A DNA stretch of 61,678 bases, from contig VGOB01000003.1 of NCBI GenBank assembly GCA_016865935.1, forward strand, positions 1-61,678, in the 5' to 3' direction. The notes beneath the pieces are model-generated. The model was not told where the DNA came from, did no database searches, and saw only the letters and a program-made list of their open reading frames with translations. Shown piece after piece: positions 25,803 through 32,897 of this stretch (within the stretch, counting starts at the first letter, position 1; the number at the start of each line of letters is the position of its first letter). The position numbers were made by a program, and so were the translations under genes. Source of the stretch: Chloroflexota bacterium (lineage in GTDB: Bacteria; Chloroflexota; Anaerolineae; UBA4142).

Positions 25803-27968
25803 ATGACTGGGGATTTTTTTCTTGACTGGGCAACGCTCGCAATCTCGCTCCACAACACGATTTTGTTGTTGTGGCTCGCGCTCACCGTGTGGCTCAACGC
25901 GGATCGCCGCACGCGCGGCATCGCGTTTATCAGCGGCGCGTTGCTGCTCGCAAGCATTTTCTTTTTCAGTCACACTGCGATCCTGGGTCTCGGCGTCAGC
26001 GTCCTGAGCGACGCGCTCGATTTTTGGTGGCGCGTCGGCTGGATTCCCGTCGTCATTCTGCCGTTCGGTTGGTACGGCGTGTCGTTGTGGTATTCTGGTT
26101 TTTTCGAGCAAGCCACCTCCGATTTGCGCCGCCGTCAGCGTGCCTGGTTCGCGCTCGCGACGATTTTGACGATGGCATTGTCCGCGTGGTTGCTGTTCGC
26201 GAATCCATTACCGACTGTCACGCAAATCGCGAATTTCCAACTCGTCTCGGCGCATTGGCTTTTGTTTCCGCTGTACCTCATCGCCGTTTTTCTCTGCGTG
26301 TTGCTCTCGCTCGACGCGCTGCGTCATCCCGCGCCGTCGTCGCGCCTGATGGGCGAGCGCGCGCGCCAGCGCGCGCGTCCCTGGTTTATCGCGGCAGCCA
26401 TCGTGTTGCTGATTGTCGGCGTGCTTGTCGGCGCGTTCATCGTCTGGATCACGCTAACAGCGGAACGCGCATCTTTTGTCGATCGCGCGATGATCGTTAC
26501 CGTCGGCGCGTTCGATCTCGTCATCGCCATCCTGATCGCCGCGTCGATTCTTTGCATCGGGCAAGCCGTCGCGCTGTACGAAGTCTTTACGGGCAGGGTG
26601 TTGCCGCGGCGCGGTTTGTTGCGGCACTGGCGCAACGCGGTCATTCTCGCAATAGGTTACAGTGTCGTCATCGCGAGCGCGCTATCCGCAAAACTTCAAC
26701 CGATTTACGGCATTCTTCTTGCAACCGCGCTCATCACGATTTTCTACGCGCTCCTCGGCTGGCGGACCTACGTCGAGCGCGATCATTTTGTGCGGCAATT
26801 GCGACCGTTCGTCGCGAGCGAGCGCGTGTACGATCAATTGCTGACAGCGACACCTGCCGAATTCGACGCGACGCGTTCCTTTCACGCATTGTGCCGCGAC
26901 GTGCTTGGCGCGCGCGCGGCGATTCTTGCGGCGGTCGGCGCGCGCGCGCCGCTCGTGCCAGCGTTGAAATTTCCCGACGACACGAATCTCGCGCCGCCAA
27001 CGCCAAATGAAATCGCGCGTTTCGATTCGCCGCAAACGATGTGCGTCCAACTCGACGCGGCGCGTTGGGCGGTGCCGTTGTGGAGCGAACGCGGTTTGAT
27101 CGGCGTGCTGACTCTCGGCGAGAAGAGCGACAGCGGCGTCTACACGCAAGAGGAAATCGAAATCGCGCGCGCGAGCGGCGAGCGCTTGATTGACACGCGC
27201 GCGAGCGCGGAACTCGCGCGGCGTTTGATGACGTTGCAGCGTCAGCGTGTCGCCGAGACACAACTGCTCGATCAGCGCGCGCGCCGCGTGTTGCACGACG
27301 ATGTGCTGCCGCAACTCCACGCGGCGATGCTTGTCATTGCGACCCTGAACGAAGTGAAGGGGAAGCAATCTCCAAATCGCGACTTGGAGATTGCTTCGTC
27401 GCGAAACCCGCTCCTCGCAATGACAATCGAATCGCTTACCACCGCGCACCGCCAAATCTCAAACCTCTTGCGCGATCTGCCGACGACGAGCGCGCCCCAA
27501 GTCGCGCGGCTGGGTTTGATTGGCGCGTTGCAGCGCGCGGTGGACGAAGAATGGCGGCAGTCGTTCGACCGCGTGACCTGGGACGTCGCGCCCGACGCGG
27601 AACGCGCCGCGCGCGCGCTGCCGTCGCTCACCGCCGAGACGATCTTTTACGCCGCGCGCGAAACGATTCGCAACGCGGCGCGGCATGGACGCGGTGAAGA
27701 CGCGACGCGCGCGCTGAATTTGCGGATCGCGGTGAACGCGCAGACATCCAAAGTTTCGAAAACTTCGGATGTCTCAATCGTCATCGAAGATGATGGTGTT
27801 GGATTGCGCGCGACGAACTTGGCAGAACAGGAACGCGGACAAGGACTCGCGCTGCACAGCGCGATGCTCGCGGTCGTCGGCGGAACACTCGCGGTGGAAG
27901 CGCGCGCGGCAGGGGGCACGCGCGTCACGATCACACAGTTCGACCATTCACCAACGGAGGCACGATGA
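25803..27968 (+). CDS. Membrane histidine kinase (HisKA_3/NarX type) with GAF-like domain
   Basis: A 721-residue sensor kinase. Eight or nine membrane helices fill residues 1-320, resembling a 7TM-type sensor. A GAF-like region (about 340-470; AVPLWSERGLIGVLTLGEK) is followed by the dimerisation helix with the phospho-acceptor His498 in VLHDDVLPQLHAAML. The ATPase domain has AARETIRNAARHG (N box), VIEDDGVGL (G1) and GQGLALHSA (G2). A 92-bp palindromic element (27333-27424) adds about 31 residues (511-541) inside the DHp hairpin. The gene overlaps the following LLM gene by 4 nt and follows its regulator by 68 nt. Confidence 0.85.
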   Translation: MTGDFFLDWATLAISLHNTILLLWLALTVWLNADRRTRGIAFISGALLLASIFFFSHTAILGLGVSVLSDALDFWWRVGWIPVVILPFGWYGVSLWYSGFFEQATSDLRRRQRAWFALATILTMALSAWLLFANPLPTVTQIANFQLVSAHWLLFPLYLIAVFLCVLLSLDALRHPAPSSRLMGERARQRARPWFIAAAIVLLIVGVLVGAFIVWITLTAERASFVDRAMIVTVGAFDLVIAILIAASILCIGQAVALYEVFTGRVLPRRGLLRHWRNAVILAIGYSVVIASALSAKLQPIYGILLATALITIFYALLGWRTYVERDHFVRQLRPFVASERVYDQLLTATPAEFDATRSFHALCRDVLGARAAILAAVGARAPLVPALKFPDDTNLAPPTPNEIARFDSPQTMCVQLDAARWAVPLWSERGLIGVLTLGEKSDSGVYTQEEIEIARASGERLIDTRASAELARRLMTLQRQRVAETQLLDQRARRVLHDDVLPQLHAAMLVIATLNEVKGKQSPNRDLEIASSRNPLLAMTIESLTTAHRQISNLLRDLPTTSAPQVARLGLIGALQRAVDEEWRQSFDRVTWDVAPDAERAARALPSLTAETIFYAARETIRNAARHGRGEDATRALNLRIAVNAQTSKVSKTSDVSIVIEDDGVGLRATNLAEQERGQGLALHSAMLAVVGGTLAVEARAAGGTRVTITQFDHSPTEAR
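27333..27424. repeat. Palindromic element inside the histidine kinase DHp region
   Basis: Ends GTCATTGCGACC and CTCCTCGCAATGAC; AAGCAATCTCCAA and TTGGAGATTGCTT pair around ATCGCGAC. It is 92 bp and open in frame (VIATLNEVKGKQSPN...). Confidence 0.88.
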
Positions 27969-28981
27969 AATTCGATGTCAACATTCTCACGCCCAACTTG
28001 CTCGACGCGCCCGACCTGATACGCGCGGCGGAAGACGTGGGATTCGATTGTTTGTGGACGAGCGAGACCCAGCACGATCCATTTTTGCCGCTCGCGCTCG
28101 CGGCGGAACACACGACGCGGATCCACCTGGGCACCGCGATTGCCGTCGCGTTCGCGCGCAGTCCGACCGTCATCGCTCAAACCGCGTGGGACTTGCAAAG
28201 CGCGTCGCGCGGACGCTTCATCCTGGGACTCGGCACACAAGTCAAAGCACACATCGAACGGCGTTTTGGAATGACGTGGGACGCGCCCGCGCCGAGATTG
28301 CGCGAAATGATTTTGGCGCTGCGCGCGCTCTGGCGCGCGTGGCAAGGCGACGGCGCGATCAACTTTCGCGGCGAGTTTTACAAAATCACGCTGATGACGC
28401 CATTCTTCAACCCAGGTCCAATCGAGCATCCCGATATTCCGATTTTCATCGCGGGCGTGAACGAGCATCTCTGCCGCGTCGCGGGTGAAGTGTGCCAGGG
28501 CTTTCACGTCCATCCGTTTCACACCGTCGAGTACATTCGACAGATCGTCTTGCCGAACATCGCGGCGGGCGCGGCGTTGGCGAATCGCACACGCGCGGAT
28601 CTCGAACTATCGTCTACGCTTTTCGTTGCGACGGACGACGCCGAGCGTGAAGCGGTGCGCGCGCAAATCGCGTTCTACGCGTCCACGCCATCGTACAAAG
28701 CGATCCTGGACGTGCACGGCTGGGGCGAGATCAACAAGCAACTGGGGCGACTCGCCGCGCGGCAGCGTTGGGATGAAATGCCCGCGCTCGTCAGCGACGA
28801 ATTGTTGAACGCAGTCGCGATCGTCGCGCCGTTGGAAGAGATTCCCGCGCGGATTCACGCGCGGTACGCGGGGGTGTTGGATCGCGTCGCGTTGTACTTG
28901 CCGTTTCTGATTGACGAGGCGGACAAGTGGCGCGTGTGGGTGAGGGCGTTCCGAACTGATCGGGGCTTGACATCGGCTTGA
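27965..28981 (+). CDS. LLM-class (F420-dependent) oxidoreductase, TIGR03617-like
   Basis: A 338-residue bacterial-luciferase-like TIM-barrel enzyme. DLIRAAEDVGFDCLWTSETQ is the N-terminal strand/helix, LGTAIAVAFARSPTVIAQTA the barrel's cofactor side, and GRFILGLGTQVKAHIERRFG the signature loop; PIFIAGVNEHLCRVAGEVCQG holds the phosphate-binding part. The family uses F420 or flavin to oxidise or reduce small carbonyl or alkyl substrates. The F420 dependence is inferred from family likeness. ATG 27965 overlaps the kinase stop, so it is co-translated with a two-component system, which is unusual. Confidence 0.87.
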   Translation: MKFDVNILTPNLLDAPDLIRAAEDVGFDCLWTSETQHDPFLPLALAAEHTTRIHLGTAIAVAFARSPTVIAQTAWDLQSASRGRFILGLGTQVKAHIERRFGMTWDAPAPRLREMILALRALWRAWQGDGAINFRGEFYKITLMTPFFNPGPIEHPDIPIFIAGVNEHLCRVAGEVCQGFHVHPFHTVEYIRQIVLPNIAAGAALANRTRADLELSSTLFVATDDAEREAVRAQIAFYASTPSYKAILDVHGWGEINKQLGRLAARQRWDEMPALVSDELLNAVAIVAPLEEIPARIHARYAGVLDRVALYLPFLIDEADKWRVWVRAFRTDRGLTSA

Positions 28982-28994
28982 GGTATGGTATACT
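28967..28994 (+). promoter_or_regulatory. Promoter TTGACA - 16 bp - TATACT
   Basis: A consensus -35 (28967-28972) and near-consensus -10 (28989-28994) lie inside the 3' end of the LLM gene and drive the HU-like gene; CAGGAGGAAA precedes its ATG. Confidence 0.88.
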
Positions 28995-29034
28995 TGGCGC
29001 AACGCGGTTCCAAAAACTCACAGGAGGAAAATCT

Positions 29035-29580
29035 ATGTCTGATCGAATGAACAAATCGGAGATTCTGGAACATCTGGCAAGCAAGACCGGTTTGAAAAAG
29101 AAAGAAGTTGACTCGGTCCTGGACGAATTGGTTTTGCTCGCTTACCAAGAGGCGAAAAACACCTTTCAAATTCCTGGCTTGGGGATCATCACGTTGGCAG
29201 AGCGCCCGGCGCGAGACATGATGATGCGCTTTGGTCCCAAAGCCGGGCAAACCGTCCACGTGCCGGCGAAAAAAGTCCTGCGCTTTCGTTTCGCCAAATC
29301 CGCCAAAGACGCGATTCTGGGCGCGCCGCTCAAGAAAGACGATTTGGAGATCATCGAAGGCATTGGGCCCAAGATTGCCAAAGCGTTCAACAAAGCCGGG
29401 ATTCTCACCTTCAAACAACTCGCCGAGACGCCGGTGGAGAAACTGCAACAACTCCTTGCCGACGCCAAATTCATCGGCGATCCGACCACGTGGTCGCAAC
29501 AGGCACAGCTCGCGGCGGAAGGGAAAATGGACGAGCTCAAACGACTTCAAGATGCGCTCACCGCCGGACGCGTCGCCTAA
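29035..29580 (+). CDS. HU-family DNA-binding protein fused to a helix-hairpin-helix domain
   Basis: A 181-residue protein. Residues 1-95 are an HU/IHF domain (MNKSEILEHLASKTGLKKKE, then GIITLAERPARDMMMRFGP at the DNA-binding arm). Residues 100-155 (LEIIEGIGPKIAKAFNKAGI, FKQLAETPVEKLQQLLADA) form a HhH/DUF4332-type module with a second nucleic-acid-binding IGP loop. HU alone is about 90 residues, so this is a nearly doubled architectural protein. A consensus promoter and strong Shine-Dalgarno suggest high expression, and a bidirectional terminator follows. Confidence 0.88.
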   Translation: MSDRMNKSEILEHLASKTGLKKKEVDSVLDELVLLAYQEAKNTFQIPGLGIITLAERPARDMMMRFGPKAGQTVHVPAKKVLRFRFAKSAKDAILGAPLKKDDLEIIEGIGPKIAKAFNKAGILTFKQLAETPVEKLQQLLADAKFIGDPTTWSQQAQLAAEGKMDELKRLQDALTAGRVA

Positions 29581-29593
29581 CTTCCACTCGAGC

Positions 29594-29629
29594 AAAAAAT
29601 CGCATACGATTTACCGTATGCGATTTTTT
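29594..29629 (+). terminator. Bidirectional intrinsic terminator between the HU gene and mazG
   Basis: AAAAAATCGCATACG pairs with CGTATGCGATTTTTT around ATTTAC. A/T tracts flank both sides, so it can act on both strands. The mazG stop codon lies in its loop. Confidence 0.93.
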
Positions 29630-30591
29630 GTTGCGCCGATCCGTTTTGCCGCGACGCTTCGCAACGCGCTTTCCGCGTCGATCCCTTGCGCCGCAGCGAA
29701 CGCCGTGAGCGCGAACAACGCTTCGCCGAACGCCTGACCGCGATTTTTCGCGCGCGTCAATTTCGCCACCGCGATTTGGACGTCGCGCGGCGTCGCCGCG
29801 ATTTTGCCGCGTTTGGCGATCTTTTGGGCGCGCGCAAGCGCGGGCAGTGCGCGCGGGATCGGCGAGTGTTCCGGCGCACCGTTCTTCTCGGCGCGCTTGA
29901 TGCGCTCCCAGTTCGCGATGATTTCGTCCGTGCCGTTGACTTGCGCATCGCCAAAGACGTGCGGATGCCGGCGCGCTAATTTTGCCGCAACGTCCGCGAT
30001 CACGTCGGTCAGCAAGAATTCGCCGGACTCGCTGGCGATTTGCGCCTGCAGGAAAATGTGCAACAGCAGATCGCCCAACTCTTCGCGCAAATGCGGAATA
30101 TCGTTCGCGTCGAGCGTTTCCAGCACTTCGTAACATTCTTCCAGAAAATCTTTGCGGAGCGATTGATGCGTCTGCGCGCGATCCCAGGGGCAACCCTCCG
30201 GCGCGCGCAAGTGCGCGACGACTTCGCCGAGCGCGCTCAAGCCGCCCGGTTGCGCGCGCGGCGGCACGTACCACATCGTTTGCCGCGTGAATTTTGCCGC
30301 GCGTTCCGCTTGCGCCAGCGCCTGCGTCGCGATTTTGGGCGCGCGCGTGCCTGCCGCGTCGACGCGCGTGATCGGGTGATCGCGCGGATACAGGATGCCG
30401 AGCGCGCGTTGGCAAGCGCGCGCGGTGGCGCGACTGGAGACGCGCGCGATCAGCGCGGGCTGATCCGGATCGAGATGTGGAAAGTGCCGGCGCGCCAACG
30501 CGTCCGCATCGATGATTTGCAAGCCGCGCGCGCGCGGATCGAGTTTCAGCGCGGCGCACGCGGCGGCTACATCGAGAATCAGGGTGGTCAT
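29611..30591 (-). CDS. mazG: MazG nucleoside triphosphate pyrophosphohydrolase with partial methylase-like N terminus
   Basis: A 326-residue protein. The MazG core begins near residue 117 with VVAHLRAPEGCPWDRAQTHQ, then the metal-binding EECYEVLE and EELGDLLLH (ExxE...ExxD pattern). The enzyme hydrolyses NTPs to NMP and PPi, clearing damaged nucleotides. The first ~90 residues look like the C-terminal subdomain of the tetrapyrrole-methylase part found in YabN-MazG fusions (IDADALARRHFPHLDPDQPA, then ITRVDAAGT). The catalytic N-terminal part of the methylase is missing. The start is ATG 30591 with GGAG 5 nt upstream; a longer frame runs into repeats. Confidence 0.9.
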   Translation of the reverse strand: MTTLILDVAAACAALKLDPRARGLQIIDADALARRHFPHLDPDQPALIARVSSRATARACQRALGILYPRDHPITRVDAAGTRAPKIATQALAQAERAAKFTRQTMWYVPPRAQPGGLSALGEVVAHLRAPEGCPWDRAQTHQSLRKDFLEECYEVLETLDANDIPHLREELGDLLLHIFLQAQIASESGEFLLTDVIADVAAKLARRHPHVFGDAQVNGTDEIIANWERIKRAEKNGAPEHSPIPRALPALARAQKIAKRGKIAATPRDVQIAVAKLTRAKNRGQAFGEALFALTAFAAAQGIDAESALRSVAAKRIGATKNRIR

Positions 30592-30599
30592 CGTTGCTC

Positions 30600-30680
30600 C
30601 GGGATTGAGATTAGGGATTGGAGATTGGAGATTGGATCGCGCGCATCCCATTTCTAATTTCCAACATCCAACTTCCAAGA
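30600..30680. repeat. Heptamer hairpin, GGAGATT / TTCCAAC units
   Basis: GAGATTAGGGATTGGAGATT repeats at 7 nt and is answered by CATTTCTAATTTCCAACATC and CAACTTCC. It lies upstream of mazG. Confidence 0.8.
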
Positions 30681-30694
30681 CATTATACGCCAAA

Positions 30695-30722
30695 TTGACA
30701 AAAAGCGCGATTGGAATACAAT
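30695..30722 (+). promoter_or_regulatory. Promoter of the tRNA-Leu gene (TTGACA - 16 bp - TACAAT)
   Basis: Consensus -35 at 30695-30700, -10 at 30717-30722, 12 nt before the mature tRNA 5' end. Confidence 0.85.
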
Positions 30723-30734
30723 GGCGGTTGACTT

Positions 30735-30818
30735 GCCGAGCTGGCGGAATTGGCAGACGCGCACGTTTCAGGGGCGTGTGGACGTGAGTCCATCAGGGTT
30801 CAAGTCCCTGGCTCGGCA
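30735..30818 (+). tRNA. tRNA-Leu, anticodon CAG
   Basis: An 84-nt class II tRNA. The acceptor GCCGAGC (30735-30741) pairs with GCTCGGC (30811-30817), A73 follows, and CCA is not encoded. The D-arm contains GGCGGAATTGGCAGACGC. The anticodon stem CACGT/GCGTG encloses TTCAGGG (anticodon CAG). A variable arm (GGACGTGAGTCC) and the T-arm CAGGGTTCAAGTCCCTG complete the cloverleaf. It lies just upstream of rplS and may share its transcript. Confidence 0.97.
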
Positions 30819-30828
30819 TTGCATAACA

Positions 30829-30906
30829 GAAGTCAGAGCTCGGAGGTCAGAAGTCAGAAAAATTTGTCTGGCGATTGACCTCTGACCTCTGAGTTCTGAT
30901 CTCTAA
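30829..30906. repeat. Heptamer hairpin, GAAGTCA/GAGGTCA and TGACCTC units
   Basis: AGAAGTCAGAGCTCGGAGGT then CAGAAGTCAG is mirrored by ATTGACCTCTGACCTCTGAG and TTCTGATCTC around AAAAATTTGTCTGGCG. It lies between tRNA-Leu and rplS. Confidence 0.88.
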
Positions 30907-30922
30907 CACAAGGTGATCGAAA

Positions 30923-31321
30923 ATGAATCTCGTAAATGCCATCGCAAAACGCGAACCGAATCCGAATATTCCAACGCTCGCGCCCGGCGATCGCGTCAAA
31001 GTGCACACGCGCATCGTCGAAGGGGATCGCGAGCGCATTCAGGTTTTCATCGGCACGGTAATGCGCCTGCGCAAGGGCAAGCGCGCGAACGCGAGTTTTA
31101 CCGTCCGCCGCATCGCCACGCACGGCGTCGGCGTCGAGCGCACGTTCTCGGTCAACTCGCCGCGCGTCGAAAAAGTCGAAGTGGCTGGACACACGCACGT
31201 CCGGCGCGCGCAGTTGTACTATCTGCGCGGTCGGCACGGCAAAGCCGCGCGCTTGCGCGAAAAGCGGACGGTGACGCCGGAGCGAGCCGTCGAAGTTGCC
31301 CAAACGCCAACCGCCGAATAA
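30923..31321 (+). CDS. rplS: 50S ribosomal protein L19
   Basis: A 132-residue protein. IPTLAPGDRVKVHTRIVEGD, RIQVFIGTVMRLRKG, FTVRRIATHGVGVERTF and LYYLRGRHGKAARLREK are the conserved L19 segments. L19 sits at the subunit interface. In many bacteria it follows trmD in the rpsP-rimM-trmD-rplS operon; here it stands alone after a tRNA gene, 26 kb from rpsP and rimM. AAGGTGATC precedes the ATG. A 23-bp perfect palindrome follows. Confidence 0.97.
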   Translation: MNLVNAIAKREPNPNIPTLAPGDRVKVHTRIVEGDRERIQVFIGTVMRLRKGKRANASFTVRRIATHGVGVERTFSVNSPRVEKVEVAGHTHVRRAQLYYLRGRHGKAARLREKRTVTPERAVEVAQTPTAE

Positions 31322-31330
31322 ACTTTACGA

Positions 31331-31378
31331 AAATGCGACACCGCAAAAATCACCTGTGATTTTTGCGGTGTCGCATTT
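31331..31378 (+). terminator. Terminator of rplS, long perfect palindrome
   Basis: AAATGCGACACCGCAAAAAT plus CAC pairs without mismatch with its inverse across only CT. The outer AAA/TTT and inner poly-A/T can serve both strands, including the convergent GH172-like gene. Confidence 0.85.
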
Positions 31379-31419
31379 GACGACGATTTCCGGATCGTCG
31401 CGCGCGTACAGTTGCGTCG

Positions 31420-32892
31420 TCACCTGATCGGCGCGTGATAAAAATACGCCAGCGACCACACGTCCACCTCCGCGTCGTTCGCGTGACCGTGTTCGATGCT
31501 GACGCGCAAATGCGTGGTGAACGGAATCGCGTCTTGCAACAAAAAACGATACGCGGCAGTTTTGCCGTAGCCGTTTTGCGTGATCTGCATCGGCGCGCCG
31601 TGCAACGGCAAAGTGAACGCGCCATTTTCAAAATACCAACCGCCGTTGAAAAAATCTTCCGCACCGGTGCCGTGAATCACCGGCGCCGGATTGCCGTCCA
31701 CGAAAATTTTTTCATCCCCCTCCAGAAAACCGAAATCCATCTTTCCTTGCATTGACAACACGATACCGACCAGGTGTCCCGCGCCATCTGTATCCAGGAT
31801 CAGCGCGTCGGCGCCGTCTCCGGCGCGATATTCGCGCGCGCGAAATTGCGTCTTGAAATACCCAACCGCGCGAAACGAATCGGCGAACGCGCGATGTTTG
31901 ATCGCGTAGACGATGTTGTCAGTTGCGACGGCGCGCTGGCTGACGATCTGGATGACCGCGCGTTTTTCAAACGGCATCGGAAAGTACGCGTACAAATCTT
32001 CCGCGTCGTCTATGCCGACCGCGAGCGCGCGCGTGGGATAGAACCCGAATTGCCCCATCGCAAAAAACGCGCCGAGCGGCGCAAAGACGCTGGGACTCGC
32101 TTCATCGTCCCAGTAAATTCGCAACCACAGAGCGTTCAACGCGTCAATCCGCCCCGCCGTCACGCCGGGCACGCGCAACTTGATGGATGAAATCGAGCGC
32201 GGACCCGCAATGTCCAGCAACGTTTGCGCCGCGCCGGCGGCAACATCGATCGCGCCGGAACTCATCGCGTTGCCAGAGTCGCTTTTGGGATCGTTGCCTG
32301 CGCGATTCCACAGATCGCGCGCGCGGGCGTTGTCTTGCGCGGGCGTCCAGGTCGTCACGCCGATTTCCGGATCGTACACGTGATAGCCGATGTTGTAATA
32401 AAACAAATTGCCGGTGTCGCGCACGGTGATCTTGACGCCGCGCTGAAACGGCATCGGGACGTACGAATAGAAACCTCCGCTCGACACGCGATCGTTTCCC
32501 GCGAGCGGGGTCACAAACGGAGGATGCGTCCCCGCAAACAGATCGGTCAGCGGCAAGTTGACGCGCGGCGTCGCTTCGCCATCGAAATAAAATTTGATGC
32601 GCGCGTCGCGCGCGAAACCGGTGACCCACAGCCGGTACACCGTGCCCGGTCCTGTGAGATCGAGCAACACATCGTCGCCGGACGAATCGGTGTACAAAAA
32701 ATTGTTGTGATCGCGGTTGCCGCCGGTGCGATCATAACTCGATTGCCCGCCCGCGCGCGCGTTCGCTTTCAAGTACGGCAAGCGATCCATTTGCACGAGC
32801 GCGTCGAGTCCGGACGGTTCCGGCGCGGCGGCATTGACCGGCAGACTTACCCAACCGATCAACACCGCGACGAGAAGTAATCGTTTCAACAT
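31420..32892 (-). CDS. Secreted DUF2961 / GH172 family protein
   Basis: A 490-residue protein with a signal peptide (MLKRLLLVAVLIGWVSLPVNAAA; cleavage near residue 23). DUF2961 corresponds to glycoside hydrolase family 172, which includes difructose-dianhydride synthase/hydrolase and alpha-D-arabinofuranosidases. Visible segments are DLTGPGTVYRLWVTG (about 78-92), the YVPMPFQRGV and YFPMPFEKRA pair of jelly-roll motifs, and HGTGAEDFFNGGWYFENG (catalytic Glu region, near 403-420). It probably acts outside the membrane on fructose- or arabinose-containing glycans. It lies 5 nt downstream of mutS2 on the same strand. Confidence 0.83.
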   Translation of the reverse strand: MLKRLLLVAVLIGWVSLPVNAAAPEPSGLDALVQMDRLPYLKANARAGGQSSYDRTGGNRDHNNFLYTDSSGDDVLLDLTGPGTVYRLWVTGFARDARIKFYFDGEATPRVNLPLTDLFAGTHPPFVTPLAGNDRVSSGGFYSYVPMPFQRGVKITVRDTGNLFYYNIGYHVYDPEIGVTTWTPAQDNARARDLWNRAGNDPKSDSGNAMSSGAIDVAAGAAQTLLDIAGPRSISSIKLRVPGVTAGRIDALNALWLRIYWDDEASPSVFAPLGAFFAMGQFGFYPTRALAVGIDDAEDLYAYFPMPFEKRAVIQIVSQRAVATDNIVYAIKHRAFADSFRAVGYFKTQFRAREYRAGDGADALILDTDGAGHLVGIVLSMQGKMDFGFLEGDEKIFVDGNPAPVIHGTGAEDFFNGGWYFENGAFTLPLHGAPMQITQNGYGKTAAYRFLLQDAIPFTTHLRVSIEHGHANDAEVDVWSLAYFYHAPIR

Positions 32893-32897
32893 TTCGA

